Positions 1 through 8,446 of a DNA stretch of 64,000 nucleotides are shown here, piece by piece. Source of the stretch: 62-47 sp044463945 (GTDB lineage: Bacteria > Pseudomonadota > Alphaproteobacteria > Rhizobiales > Xanthobacteraceae); NCBI GenBank assembly GCA_044463945.1, contig JBIQLW010000020.1, positions 8,477 to 72,476 on the forward strand, in the 5' to 3' direction. The number at the start of each line of letters is the position of its first letter. Within the stretch, counting starts at the first letter, position 1. Under the pieces are notes generated by a model. The model did not search any database, had not been told where the DNA came from, and saw only the letters and a list, made by a program, of their open reading frames with translations. The translations under genes were made by a program, and so were the position numbers.

Positions 1-252
1 GCGGGCCTGGGGCTGCCGATCGCCAAAAGCCTGATCGACATGCACGGCGGTACCTTCACGCTGAAATCGAAGCTTCGCATCGGCACCGAAGTCATCATCA
101 CGCTGCCGCCCGAGCGCGTGATGTCGGCGCTGGCGCCGATGACCGAGGAAGCCCCTGCCCTGCAACCGGACCCCCTCGGGATCGAGCCGATCGCCGTGGC
201 GGGCGGCCGCCGCCGCAACACGCCCATCATGAATGCCGGCACGGGATTGTAG
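1..252 (+). CDS. Sensor histidine kinase, C-terminal end (5' truncated by window)
   Basis: The frame is open from base 1 and ends with TAG at 250-252, so only the last 83 residues are visible. They begin with the G2 box of a HATPase domain (GLGLPIAKSLIDMHGG), followed by the usual closing beta strands (GTEVIITLPP). The last 45 residues are a Pro/Arg-rich tail outside the catalytic fold. The ATP-binding core of a two-component kinase is certain; sensor type and partner are not visible. A PleC/DivJ-like cell-cycle kinase is possible but unproven. Confidence 0.85.
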   Translation, partial: AGLGLPIAKSLIDMHGGTFTLKSKLRIGTEVIITLPPERVMSALAPMTEEAPALQPDPLGIEPIAVAGGRRRNTPIMNAGTGL

Positions 253-296
253 ATCATGCGCCCGCATCCGCGAACGAACGCGCACCCCGATCGGCA

Positions 297-530
297 ATGA
301 GCGCAAGGGAGCCGGTGACGCCGTGTATCGCCGTTTGCATGATCGATCCGAAAAGCGGTCTGTGCTTCGGCTGCGGTCGCACGCTGGCGGAGATCGCAGA
401 CTGGGGCTCGATGACGCCGGCCGCGCGGCGCGCCATCATGGCGGAGCTTCCCGCGCGGATGGCGCAAGCCGGCCTGCCACCGCCGCCCCCGCCGCGGCGC
501 GCGGGCAATCGCGAACCGGATGCAACCTGA
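297..530 (+). CDS. DUF1289 family small cysteine-rich protein
   Basis: A 77-residue protein. Near the N-terminus it carries CIAVCMIDPKSGLCFGCGRT, the closely spaced cysteine pattern of DUF1289, followed by the family's EIADW segment. The four cysteines suggest a bound metal ion, an inference from the pattern. The last 15 residues are a Pro/Arg tail. It sits 44 bases after the kinase gene and 13 bases before the protease gene, in the same direction, so the three may be co-transcribed. The family has no established function. Confidence 0.85.
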   Translation: MSAREPVTPCIAVCMIDPKSGLCFGCGRTLAEIADWGSMTPAARRAIMAELPARMAQAGLPPPPPPRRAGNREPDAT

Positions 531-543
531 GCGCAGGTGACGC

Positions 544-1050
544 ATGATCCGGGTTCTGCTGGTTCTGTTCATCGCCACCGCCTGCGCGGTGTTCGCCTAT
601 GGCGATCCGGCCAAGATCAGCACCGCGCGCAACTCGGTGACGGAAATGCTGCATCACCGCGCCGCCGCCCACTCGCGCATCCAGCAGGTGCCGCGCGGCA
701 ACGGCGGCGAGTTCAGGCTCGACGCCCGCATCAACGGCGTCAAGGTGCCGATGGTGATCGACACCGGCGCCACCTCGGTGGTGCTGACCTATGAGACCGC
801 CAAGGCCGCCGGCCTGCCGCTGGAACTCTTGGACTACAACGTGCCGGTCGAAACCGTCGGCGGCAGCACCCGCGCCGCCCGCCTGACGCTCGACCGCCTC
901 GCGGTCGGGCGGCTGGTCGAGCATTCGATTCCCGCGCTGGTGGTGCCGCGCGGCCAGATGAAGACCAGCCTGCTCGGCATGAGCTTCCTCGACCGGCTGG
1001 AAAGCTGGGAAGTGCGCGCCGACCGCCTGATGCTGCGCGGCTATCCTTAG
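544..1050 (+). CDS. TIGR02281-type retropepsin-like aspartic protease, membrane anchored
   Basis: A 168-residue protein. Residues 1-20 form one hydrophobic segment (IRVLLVLFIATACAVFAY), a signal anchor or signal peptide, so the catalytic part probably faces the periplasm. The single-lobed retropepsin fold is marked by VIDTGATSVVL with the catalytic Asp near residue 73, and by a second conserved segment SLLGMSFLDRL close to the end. Such proteins act as homodimers because each chain supplies one DTG loop. Substrate unknown. Length fits the family. Confidence 0.85.
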   Translation: MIRVLLVLFIATACAVFAYGDPAKISTARNSVTEMLHHRAAAHSRIQQVPRGNGGEFRLDARINGVKVPMVIDTGATSVVLTYETAKAAGLPLELLDYNVPVETVGGSTRAARLTLDRLAVGRLVEHSIPALVVPRGQMKTSLLGMSFLDRLESWEVRADRLMLRGYP

Positions 1051-1051
1051 A

Positions 1052-1060
1052 GCATGATCC
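1052..1060. repeat. Half copy of a GCATGATCC REP-like palindrome
   Basis: GCATGATCC lies directly after the protease stop codon and is followed by CAAGGCG. The complementary arm GGATCATGC, present in the full copy at 42771-42815, is missing before the dusA stop. It is therefore a degraded or truncated intergenic palindrome. Confidence 0.5.
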
Positions 1061-1073
1061 CAAGGCGTAGCGG

Positions 1074-2066
1074 TCACGCCGCGGCGCGCGCGCGTGGGCC
1101 GACCAGCGCCAGCGCCTCGCGCAGCACGTCGATCCCCGCATCCGCCTTGACGCCGTGCTCGGACAGGTGCCGGCGGAACGCGCGTGCCCCGGGAACGGCG
1201 TGGAAGGCGCCCATGAGATGCCGCGTGATGGCGTGCAGCCGGGTGCCGCGCGCCAGTTGCTCAGAAATGTAAGGCATCGTCGCTTCGATCGCCGCCGTCA
1301 TGTCGGCGTGCGGCGCGGCCTCGCCGAACAGCTCAGTATCGACCGCGAGCAGCCGCCACGGCTCCTGATAGGCCGCGCGGCCGAGCATGACGCCATCGAC
1401 ATGGTCGAGATGGCGTTTGGCCTCCGCGATGCCGGCGATACCGCCGTTGATGATGATCGGCACCTGCGGCAGCGCCGCCTTGAGGCGATAGACGCGCCCG
1501 TAGTCGAGCGGCGGAATATCGCGGTTCTCCTTGGGCGACAGCCCGTTCAGCCACGCCTTGCGGGCGTGGACGATGAGCGCGTCCGCTCCCGCCGCCACCA
1601 CCGCGCGCGCCAGCCGGTCGAGCGCGACTTCCGGGTCCTGATCGTCGATGCCGATGCGGCATTTCACCGTCACCGGCACGCGCACCGCCCGCGTCATCGC
1701 CGCGACACCCTCCGCGACCAGGTCCGGCTCCGCCATCAGGCACGCGCCGAAGCGGCCGTCCTTCACCCGGTCGGACGGGCAGCCGACATTGAGATTGATC
1801 TCGTCGTAGCCGAAATCCTCGCCGATGCTGGCCGCGGTGGCGAGATCGGCGGGATTCGATCCGCCGAGTTGCAGCGCCACCGGATGCTCGCTGGCGTCAA
1901 ACCCGATAAGACGCGCGCGCTCGCCGTGAATCACCGCGCCGGTGGTCACCATCTCGGTGTAGAGCAGCGCCCGACGCGTGAGCTGCCGGTGAAAGACACG
2001 GCAATGCCGGTCGGTCCAGTCCATCATGGGGGCAATGGAGAAGATAGGAGGCTTAAAACACCTCAT
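1074..2066 (-). CDS. dusA: tRNA-dihydrouridine synthase DusA
   Basis: A flavoenzyme that reduces uridine to dihydrouridine in the D-loop of tRNAs (positions 20/20a in E. coli). It shows the FMN-barrel start IAPMMDWTDRHCRVFHRQL, the catalytic cysteine in NLNVGCPSDRV, the HARKAWLNGLSPKENR segment typical of DusA, and the phosphate-binding IINGGI and VMLGRAAYQEPW motifs. About 330 residues from the ATG at 2066 (MRCFKPP); an in-frame ATG at 2096 would add ten Lys-rich residues (TQLIDKKEK). The 5' end adjoins an A/T-rich stretch and an integrase remnant. dusA 5' ends are known integration targets, so the N-terminus may have been rebuilt by an inserted element. Confidence 0.95.
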   Translation of the reverse strand: MRCFKPPIFSIAPMMDWTDRHCRVFHRQLTRRALLYTEMVTTGAVIHGERARLIGFDASEHPVALQLGGSNPADLATAASIGEDFGYDEINLNVGCPSDRVKDGRFGACLMAEPDLVAEGVAAMTRAVRVPVTVKCRIGIDDQDPEVALDRLARAVVAAGADALIVHARKAWLNGLSPKENRDIPPLDYGRVYRLKAALPQVPIIINGGIAGIAEAKRHLDHVDGVMLGRAAYQEPWRLLAVDTELFGEAAPHADMTAAIEATMPYISEQLARGTRLHAITRHLMGAFHAVPGARAFRRHLSEHGVKADAGIDVLREALALVGPRARAAA

Positions 2067-2123
2067 TTTTTCTTTTTTATCAATCAGTTGCGTCATCAGA
2101 TTTACGACTCATCCCGCTCGTTC

Positions 2124-2192
2124 TGGACCAAAAACGGCAGTTTTGATACCTGGATTTGGTCCCATGGACCAAATATAATCCCCGTGGACCAA
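2124..2192. repeat. Three TGGACCAAR direct repeats with an inverted TTTGGTCC arm
   Basis: TGGACCAA occurs at about 2124, 2165 and 2185. The middle copy pairs with an upstream TTTGGTCC to give an 8-bp perfect inverted repeat (2155-2162 and 2166-2173) around CAT. The array lies between the dusA start and the integrase remnant, where arm-type sites or an excisionase/integrase regulatory site would be expected. Function is inferred from position only. Confidence 0.45.
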
Positions 2193-2207
2193 GTCAGTAA
2201 GTGGGAC

Positions 2208-2390
2208 ATGGGCACCATCACGGCACGCAAGCGGAAAGACGGCAGCGTCGGCTATCGAGCGCGTGTCCGGGTGATGCGGGATGGACAGACGTACTAGGAG
2301 ACGGAGGCCTTTGACAGGCGACCTACGGCAACGGCTTGGATGAAACAGCGCGAGCGGTGCCGGACTAGGTTACTGGGGTTGGGAAGTTGA
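2208..2390 (+). pseudogene. Phage-type tyrosine integrase, N-terminal remnant broken by a stop codon
   Basis: ATG at 2208 opens MGTITARKRKDGSVGYRAR, the N-terminal arm-binding strand pattern of phage/ICE tyrosine integrases, continuing RVRVMRDGQTY. A TAG at 2295-2297 stops it after 29 codons. In the same frame beyond the stop, ETEAFDRRPTATAWMKQRE continues the family pattern, so the TAG probably replaced CAG (Gln). The frame ends at 2390 without the core-binding or catalytic domains (no R-H-R-Y), so the rest of the gene has been deleted. Its place beside dusA fits a dusA-specific integrase. Confidence 0.7.
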
Positions 2391-2448
2391 GTGATGCGAT
2401 GGTTCTAAGCTCTGCCCCACCCGAACCATCCGTCGGCAAACCATTGGC

Positions 2449-2547
2449 ATGAGCAAGACCACCAACGGTAAGTGCGACGACTGCGGTGGCAGGTTCGACG
2501 ATCCGATTTTCCGCGGATACCAGATAGTCTGGACACGGATCGCTTAA
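2449..2547 (+). CDS. Possible 32-residue CxxC peptide
   Basis: Starts MSKTTNGKCDDCGGRFDDP and ends after TRIA. The CDDC pair resembles half of a zinc ribbon, but nothing else supports expression and no clear Shine-Dalgarno is visible. It lies in the 286-base stretch between the integrase remnant and the flavoprotein gene, where I see no other gene. It may equally be a fragment of a lost gene. Confidence 0.2.
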   Translation: MSKTTNGKCDDCGGRFDDPIFRGYQIVWTRIA

Positions 2548-2676
2548 CGTTTCAGGGATTCGACGGTGTCCATGGGATCGGAACAACGCGCAATTCCGCA
2601 TTGATTGCGTGCGACCTCAGGTCCGGCACGTTCTACGCTGTGATCCGAGATGAAGACCGGCGGCCGGTTTGCGCCC

Positions 2677-3561
2677 TCACGCCCACACAAGAGATCGATG
2701 CAACTGTGCGCCGGCCCATGCCCCGTCCGCCACCGCCAGCGAGACGGAATGCGGAACACGCGCAACGTCGCCGCAGGCGAAGGCGCCCGGCACGCTGGTT
2801 TCTTTCATCTCATTTGTTTGAATCTGAATGCCGAAGGGCGTGTCTTGGAGACCACAGCCGAGCATCTCGGCGACCGGTGTCGCTGGCGCATTCCGCGGCG
2901 CCGTAAACAGGCCCGCAAAGCGCAACCGTCGTCCATCGGACAGGACAACATCGGCATGGCCATCAAGCCTGCTGATCGATGTCTCTTCGATCGTCACGCA
3001 TCGCGAGGCGAGGTCTGCCCTCGCAGCGCTGTCAAGCATCAAGACATTGTTGGTAAAAAGTGTCACCTCACCCCATTCGGGGATCAACTGGGCCTGGTGC
3101 AACGACATCGGTCCGGTCCCGATCACACCGATCCGCCCTCGGTTCAACTCATAGCCGTGGCAGTAAGGGCAGTGAAACACGCTCCTGCCCCATCGTTCAG
3201 TCAGCCCCGCGATGGCAGGAAGCGTATCCGATACGCCCGTCGCAAAGAGCAGGCGGCGCGCCTCATATCGTGCATCATTTTCGGTGATGACAACGAAATG
3301 ATCTTTTTCTCCTGATACCGTGACGGCTGTGCTCTCGACCCACGAAAGCGTAGGATAGGCTTTAAGCTGTCCGCGCGCCGATCGTGCGATTTCGGCCGGA
3401 TCGACCCCGTCCTGTCCAAGAAACCCGTACGAGTGGTCGGCAAACCGGTTTCGCCTCTGGCCGGCATCAATCACCAGAACGCTGCGGCGCGCGCGGACGA
3501 GTTGCAAGGCGGCAGCCATGCCAGCGTAGCTACCGCCGATCACGACAACATCATGCTGCAT
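2677..3561 (-). CDS. Thioredoxin-reductase-like NAD(P)/FAD oxidoreductase
   Basis: A 294-residue two-dinucleotide-fold flavoprotein. The FAD Rossmann motif is VVIGGSYAGMAAALQL at the N-terminus, the redox pair is HCPYCHGYE near residue 132, the second nucleotide fold is IGVIGTGPMSLHQAQL, and the FAD-closing motif is AFACGDVARVPHS. Architecture and length match thioredoxin reductase-like monomers that use the CxxC to reduce a small partner. A good Shine-Dalgarno (GGAG) precedes the ATG at 3561. It follows the CobN module in the same direction after an 80-base gap, so shared transcription is possible. The DNA encoding its last residues recurs at 17421. Confidence 0.8.
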   Translation of the reverse strand: MQHDVVVIGGSYAGMAAALQLVRARRSVLVIDAGQRRNRFADHSYGFLGQDGVDPAEIARSARGQLKAYPTLSWVESTAVTVSGEKDHFVVITENDARYEARRLLFATGVSDTLPAIAGLTERWGRSVFHCPYCHGYELNRGRIGVIGTGPMSLHQAQLIPEWGEVTLFTNNVLMLDSAARADLASRCVTIEETSISRLDGHADVVLSDGRRLRFAGLFTAPRNAPATPVAEMLGCGLQDTPFGIQIQTNEMKETSVPGAFACGDVARVPHSVSLAVADGAWAGAQLHRSLVWA

Positions 3562-3641
3562 GTATGATCTCCTCTAGATTTTCCACTGATCGGAGATGGC
3601 TCCTTATTCTCCGGCGGCGGCAATCGCTAAACACGACTGCT

Positions 3642-3971
3642 CTACTGGACGGGAGGTCTCGACTGTTGTTCGGGCACATAGATCAACCGACCATCGGACA
3701 AGCGATATGTGACACCAGCACGCGCGCCCTTGCCCTCACCGATCTCTCCGCTTGTTTCGTATCGCGTCAGTTCCTGACCGTCTTTCACGGTGATCCGCAT
3801 ATCTGCCGCACCAGGATTCTCGACGACGACCACATTCTTGTTGCTGAACGGGTTGAGCGGGTTCTTGACGATCACAATCATCAACATCGCCACCACGACC
3901 AGAAACACGTCGATCAGGTTGACGACGGAGAGAATCGGGTCGTCCGCGTCGCTGTCTTCGAGAAAGCGCAT
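3642..3971 (-). CDS. DUF2149 protein, ExbD/TolR-like stator subunit
   Basis: A 109-residue protein. After a short acidic start it has one membrane helix, SVVNLIDVFLVVVAMLMIVI, followed by a soluble domain of about 65 residues that would be periplasmic. The helix puts an Asp (residue 21) in an NLIDVFLV context, closely like the proton-carrying Asp in the PLIDVMLV motif of ExbD/TolR. Its start codon overlaps the stop of the ExbB-like gene (ATGA), so the two are translationally coupled. I infer that it forms a proton-driven complex with that protein. DUF2149 itself has no established function. Confidence 0.75.
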   Translation of the reverse strand: MRFLEDSDADDPILSVVNLIDVFLVVVAMLMIVIVKNPLNPFSNKNVVVVENPGAADMRITVKDGQELTRYETSGEIGEGKGARAGVTYRLSDGRLIYVPEQQSRPPVQ

Positions 3972-4447
3972 CAACGCGCCTCCGCTTTGCGTTCGAGAGT
4001 CCGCAATTCCTGCAACAGCCAGCGGCGGCGTACCGTGAGCAGGACAAAGGTGATCGAGGCACTCACCAGCGCCAGGATCACCGCCGAGAAGGCAACCACG
4101 AGATTGTCGCCAACGGACTTGGCGTCGTTGTTGGCAAGCGACAGCAGCGCCGGCCCCATCGGGATCATGGTGGCGACAAGGCCGAGCATCGGCGCGGTGC
4201 GCGAGACGATCCGCAACCATTCCAGCCGCTTCATGATCCACAATTCGAGGTCGTCGCTGCTCGCGACACGATCTGCCTGATAGGCGACGAGCGGTGAACG
4301 ATAGGTTCCACGCGACCGCTGCCAGAACTCGACAACAAACGCCCCGAGCGCGATGAACGCATAGGCAAGCGCCAGCACGATCAGCACCAGGACAGGCACC
4401 AGAAACAGCTTTGAGAGTTCGAACAGCCCCGATTCCAGAATGTTCAC
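3971..4447 (-). CDS. MotA/TolQ/ExbB-type proton channel protein
   Basis: A 158-residue membrane protein. It has a first long helix (LFLVPVLVLIVLALAYAFIA), a cytoplasmic stretch, then two helices starting TAPMLGLVATMIPMGPAL and VVAFSAVILALVSASITF, the three-helix plan of TolQ/ExbB. The RTAPMLGL segment is the family hallmark. It starts at a GTG (4447) that overlaps the cobN TGA (GTGA) and ends overlapping the DUF2149 ATG. It probably forms the stator that powers the neighbouring exported CobN and/or the TonB receptor. Confidence 0.85.
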   Translation of the reverse strand: MNILESGLFELSKLFLVPVLVLIVLALAYAFIALGAFVVEFWQRSRGTYRSPLVAYQADRVASSDDLELWIMKRLEWLRIVSRTAPMLGLVATMIPMGPALLSLANNDAKSVGDNLVVAFSAVILALVSASITFVLLTVRRRWLLQELRTLERKAEAR

Positions 4448-7400
4448 GTCGTCTGATTCCTCTGTCGTAGTCGCGAGTTGGAGAACGCCTGCGCGACGCC
4501 ACCAGTGAGACCGCAAGCCCCGAGCACGGCAAGCACAAGCCATGTCAGCCATGAAGGCTTATCGCCGTGGCCAGCCGGCGCGACTGGCTGCATCACAGCG
4601 CCGCGGACCTGTTCGCCGGTCTGTGCGGCGGCTTCCCCAGCCGCTGGGGCAGAGGCGTCCGCCGCCGGCTGCAAACCAAAGCCGGAGGTCATCTGCGCGA
4701 CAAAGGCGCGGGTCGCAGGCTCCCCGATATCGACGCCGTGCTGTTGCGCGAGTTCGCGCCAGCGTTCCACCAGTTCGCGGCGGCTCTGCCCGGACGCATC
4801 CCAATAGCCCTTGCGGATCGCCTCGATCATCCGTTCGACGATTTGCGCCTGCGCAGTCGGGTTATGTTGCTCGAACCACGTCTTGAGGCCGAGGTGTCGA
4901 ACGTCGTTGATAAAGGTGTCGTGGACCGCCTGCCATTGATCGGCGCGCACCGTGCCGGGATCGGTCACCTGCCAGCCGAACAGATTGTTGACGGCGTTCA
5001 GAAGCTCCAGCGTCCCGGCATAGCCTTCCTTCTGCATGCCGGAAATCCAGTGCGGGTTGAGCGTTCGCGTGCGCATCTCGTCGGCGAGGAAGCGCGCGGC
5101 CGAGGTGATCCGTGATGTCTGTTCACGCAGATCGGCGATGTAGAGCGAGGGACTTTTGCCGTCGAGATGTCGGATGGCGAGCGACAGGCCGCCGAGATAT
5201 TCGAACGGGTGATCGGTCGAGAGGACGCCGTGCAGTTTCGATGAGCGCGACAGCACGGCGGCTTGCGTACCTTTCAACTGCTCGGCCAGCAGATTGCCAC
5301 CTTCGATGCGCGCGCCCCAGTCTTTTGCGCCATAGGCATATTGCAAGCGACCGAGGAAGGCTTCCGCCAGCGGCGCATCCTTGTCCCATGTCGTCGATTG
5401 CAGCACCGAACCCGGCAGGCCGGTGCCGTAATCGCCCGGCGCGTTGCTGAAAATGCGCAGCGCAGCAAGCTCCGCTGCGCGCGGCGCTGCGAGACCTTGA
5501 GCAACAAGCTTTCGCGCAACATCTCGAGTATTGCGCGCGACTGTGTTGTCGGCTTCGTCGAGCGCCGCCAGCCGCGCGATAGCGTCGGCGAGACGCCGCA
5601 TGAAGCCGTCGAACTGGTCGCGATAGACGCTGGTGACTTGCAGCACGGCGTCGATGCGCGGACGCCCCAATTCGCTCACCGGCACGATCTCAAGCGCGGT
5701 GACGCGACTGCCGCCGTCCCACACGGGACGTAAGCCCAGCGCATGCAGGATCTGGCTTTCCACCACACCAAGATGGCGCATGGTTTCGCCAGACCACAGG
5801 CTGAAGGCGAGCTTCCTCGGTGTCTCGCCGTTATGATCGGCGCGATAGGCGTCGATGAGTTGTTGCAGTGCCTTGCCGCCCGCCTCATAGGCCGCCTGCG
5901 TCGGAATCTTGTCGGGCTCGAACGGAAACAGGTTGCGCCCGCTCGGCACATCGGGATTGCGGATCGGATCGCCGCCCTCCCCGGGTGCGATAAAGCCGCC
6001 GGCGAGGCCAACGAGCAGCGCTTCAATCTCACCGGTCTCGACGAGATGACGGTCGAGGGCCGCCGCACGCTCGACCATGGATCGAAGCTCGCGGTCGGCA
6101 ATCTCCGAAGATGAAACGTCCTCGCGCAGGTGCCGGTGCAACAGGCGATAGGGCGGGCTGTCCTCGAGAGCCTTGAAGTCGGTCGCGAAGAATTCGTCCG
6201 GCTCTGTTCCGAGGCGGCGGTAGAAGGACTCTCCGAGTTGCTGCATTACGGTGACAAGACGGTGCTCGGGCGATGCCGGCTTCCCGAAGGTATGGAGGCC
6301 GAGCGGCATGGCGTGGCGGGCGAGTTCGTGGACATGATCGTGCAGCGCCGACAGGAACGCCGGAAACTCCGCCTCCATCCGCGCCTCATCCCAGCCGATG
6401 TCGCGGTGCATGTTGGCGCGCACCACCATGTCGCGGATCTGCGCCGCCGTGCGGTCGCGCACCGCGCCGTCGTCAAGCTGGATGTATTCGTGAATTTTCG
6501 CGTGCAGGTCGCGCAGTTCATCGTAGAGGCCGGCGGGCGCGAAGGGCGGCGTCTGATGGCTGACGATGACAGCGCGGCCGCGCCGCTTGGCCTGGATCGC
6601 CTCGGCGAGGTTGTCCTGAATATAGGGATAGAACACCGGCAGGTCGCCAACCGCGAGGTAAGGATAGTCGTCGGCGGAAAGTCCGCGATCCTTGCCCGGC
6701 GTCCACTCCTGCGTGCCGTGCGTGCCGAAATGAATCAGCGCGTCGACGCCGGCAGCCTCCCGCAAATAGAGATAGGCCGCGAGATAGGCGTGGCCGGGAG
6801 GCTGCTTGGTGTCGTGATAATCAGCGCCGGGCTTACCGCTGCGCGGAGGCTGCGGCATGATCAGAAGCTTGCCGAGCGATAGGCGCGGAATAACGAACCG
6901 CTTCTCACCGTCGATCGTGATGGCGCCTGGTTGATCCTCCGGCGCGCCCCACCGCGCCAGCAGTTCGTCCCTCCGTTTGGCCGGCAGGGAATCAAGCCAG
7001 GCGCGATAGCGCGCGACCGGAAATGTATCGGCCAGTCCTTCTGCGAGCAACGCACCGAGCCGCTCGGGATGATAGAACGCACCGAGCATCGCTTGCGCGG
7101 CTTCGATCAGGCGTGGCTCGGCTGTCGGCGGCACATCGTAGCCGGCGTCGGCCAGCGCCGCTGTCAGCTTTTCGAGACTGCGTGGCACATTGAGATTCGA
7201 CGCCGAGACGTTTTTCTCGCCGGGCGGATAATTCCAGAACATCAATGCGAGGCGTTTGTCGGCCGCGGGTTTCTGCCGGAGCGCCGCGAGGCGCGCGGCC
7301 TTGGCGAGCAACGCGTCGACCTGAGCCATAATTGGAACCGGCTCGCCGTTCTGAACTGCATCAACGACCATCGGATCGCTAACGCCCCACCCTTCCGGCA

Positions 7401-8361
7401 CCGCAAGGAACGGCGCAACGAGATGTTGCGACATCCCGCTCTGCGCTTTGGCCCAGACCTCCGGATCGCCATCGCGATAGCTGACAGTTTGTAGCACCGG
7501 GATGTTAAGCTTGAGGAACTCGGCCTTGCGGGCTGGCCCGTTCTGCAGATGCGTGGCGATCACGAGGACATCGGCGTTGGCGGGCACGAGCAGCTTCTGG
7601 ACGGCTTCGGGATCGCCGGCATTGAACCAGAACACGATCGGCACCAGACCGCGCGCTTCGCTCTCGGCAACCAACGCATCGATCACCTTCGTCTCCATCC
7701 CTGACACCAACCCTGAATGGACGGCAAAGGCGACGCGCGGCGCATCGCCTGTCCAGCGGTCACGTCCCCACGCGAGATAGGATTCCAGAGTGTCGAATGG
7801 CGCGGCGGCAGCCGGATGGTAAATGCCGGTCGCCGGCATCCTCGTCGGCGCGGCAATGGCGCTCGTGTCCACGCCGTCCCGCCATGCACGAACATAGTCG
7901 AACATCGTGCGCAGATTGCGCTCGCCGCCGCCGGCGTAATAGGCCATCAGACGCCGTGCCTGCAACGGCGGAAGGTTGCCGAAGGCCGGTGGACCGCCGC
8001 CGATGCGAATCCAGGGTGTGCGCGTTGTCGCAAGCGCCGGGCCAAGCTTCTCCTGTACCTTGGCGAGGTCATTCGGCCGCGGCGTATCGAGAATCACGAT
8101 AGCGGCACTGTCGAGCCAGTCTTTCGGCTCCCCGGTTGCCGTTTCGACATAGCGATGATCGAGAGCGATGCCGGCGTCACGCGCGAGACCCGCGATCTTG
8201 CCGAGTTTGCCGGGCAAGACGAACTCGGTCGTGATGATGCGCGCAGGCCCGCTCAAAGGCGACTGCGCGGGTGCCGGCGTCAAGACGCCCAGCAACCCGG
8301 CGATGCCGACGACACATGCCAACCATAAACGTGAAAGCGCAACCAACAGCGTATCTCTCAT
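4444..8361 (-). CDS. cobN: Exported, membrane-anchored CobN / magnesium-chelatase H-like protein
   Basis: About 1305 residues, CobN length. The family core is recognisable throughout: VAFAVHSGLVSG, LMFWNYPPGEKNVSASNLN, HFGTHGTQEWTPGKDRGLS, IVSHQTPPFAPAGLYDEL, FSLWSGETMRHLGV and GTGLPGSVLQST. Unlike cytoplasmic CobN of CobNST, it begins with a signal peptide (LWLACVVGIAGLLGVL, likely cut after PAPAQ) and ends with an Ala-rich linker and a single helix (WLTWLVLAVLGACGLTGG), which places the whole body in the periplasm. The ATG at 8361 is chosen because an upstream in-frame extension would bury the signal peptide. No CobS or CobT lies nearby. It sits between a TonB receptor gene and the ExbB-like gene. 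The substrate (cobamide, other tetrapyrrole or metal chelate) is unknown. Confidence 0.9.
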   Translation of the reverse strand: MRDTLLVALSRLWLACVVGIAGLLGVLTPAPAQSPLSGPARIITTEFVLPGKLGKIAGLARDAGIALDHRYVETATGEPKDWLDSAAIVILDTPRPNDLAKVQEKLGPALATTRTPWIRIGGGPPAFGNLPPLQARRLMAYYAGGGERNLRTMFDYVRAWRDGVDTSAIAAPTRMPATGIYHPAAAAPFDTLESYLAWGRDRWTGDAPRVAFAVHSGLVSGMETKVIDALVAESEARGLVPIVFWFNAGDPEAVQKLLVPANADVLVIATHLQNGPARKAEFLKLNIPVLQTVSYRDGDPEVWAKAQSGMSQHLVAPFLAVPEGWGVSDPMVVDAVQNGEPVPIMAQVDALLAKAARLAALRQKPAADKRLALMFWNYPPGEKNVSASNLNVPRSLEKLTAALADAGYDVPPTAEPRLIEAAQAMLGAFYHPERLGALLAEGLADTFPVARYRAWLDSLPAKRRDELLARWGAPEDQPGAITIDGEKRFVIPRLSLGKLLIMPQPPRSGKPGADYHDTKQPPGHAYLAAYLYLREAAGVDALIHFGTHGTQEWTPGKDRGLSADDYPYLAVGDLPVFYPYIQDNLAEAIQAKRRGRAVIVSHQTPPFAPAGLYDELRDLHAKIHEYIQLDDGAVRDRTAAQIRDMVVRANMHRDIGWDEARMEAEFPAFLSALHDHVHELARHAMPLGLHTFGKPASPEHRLVTVMQQLGESFYRRLGTEPDEFFATDFKALEDSPPYRLLHRHLREDVSSSEIADRELRSMVERAAALDRHLVETGEIEALLVGLAGGFIAPGEGGDPIRNPDVPSGRNLFPFEPDKIPTQAAYEAGGKALQQLIDAYRADHNGETPRKLAFSLWSGETMRHLGVVESQILHALGLRPVWDGGSRVTALEIVPVSELGRPRIDAVLQVTSVYRDQFDGFMRRLADAIARLAALDEADNTVARNTRDVARKLVAQGLAAPRAAELAALRIFSNAPGDYGTGLPGSVLQSTTWDKDAPLAEAFLGRLQYAYGAKDWGARIEGGNLLAEQLKGTQAAVLSRSSKLHGVLSTDHPFEYLGGLSLAIRHLDGKSPSLYIADLREQTSRITSAARFLADEMRTRTLNPHWISGMQKEGYAGTLELLNAVNNLFGWQVTDPGTVRADQWQAVHDTFINDVRHLGLKTWFEQHNPTAQAQIVERMIEAIRKGYWDASGQSRRELVERWRELAQQHGVDIGEPATRAFVAQMTSGFGLQPAADASAPAAGEAAAQTGEQVRGAVMQPVAPAGHGDKPSWLTWLVLAVLGACGLTGGVAQAFSNSRLRQRNQTT

Positions 8362-8446
8362 AAGAACCTGAACCTCAGCGCGACTGGGTGGAGGTAAGCC
8401 AGCCGCGCCGAGGCAGGACACGATGCGGGTCGCACCCGCATCAATG

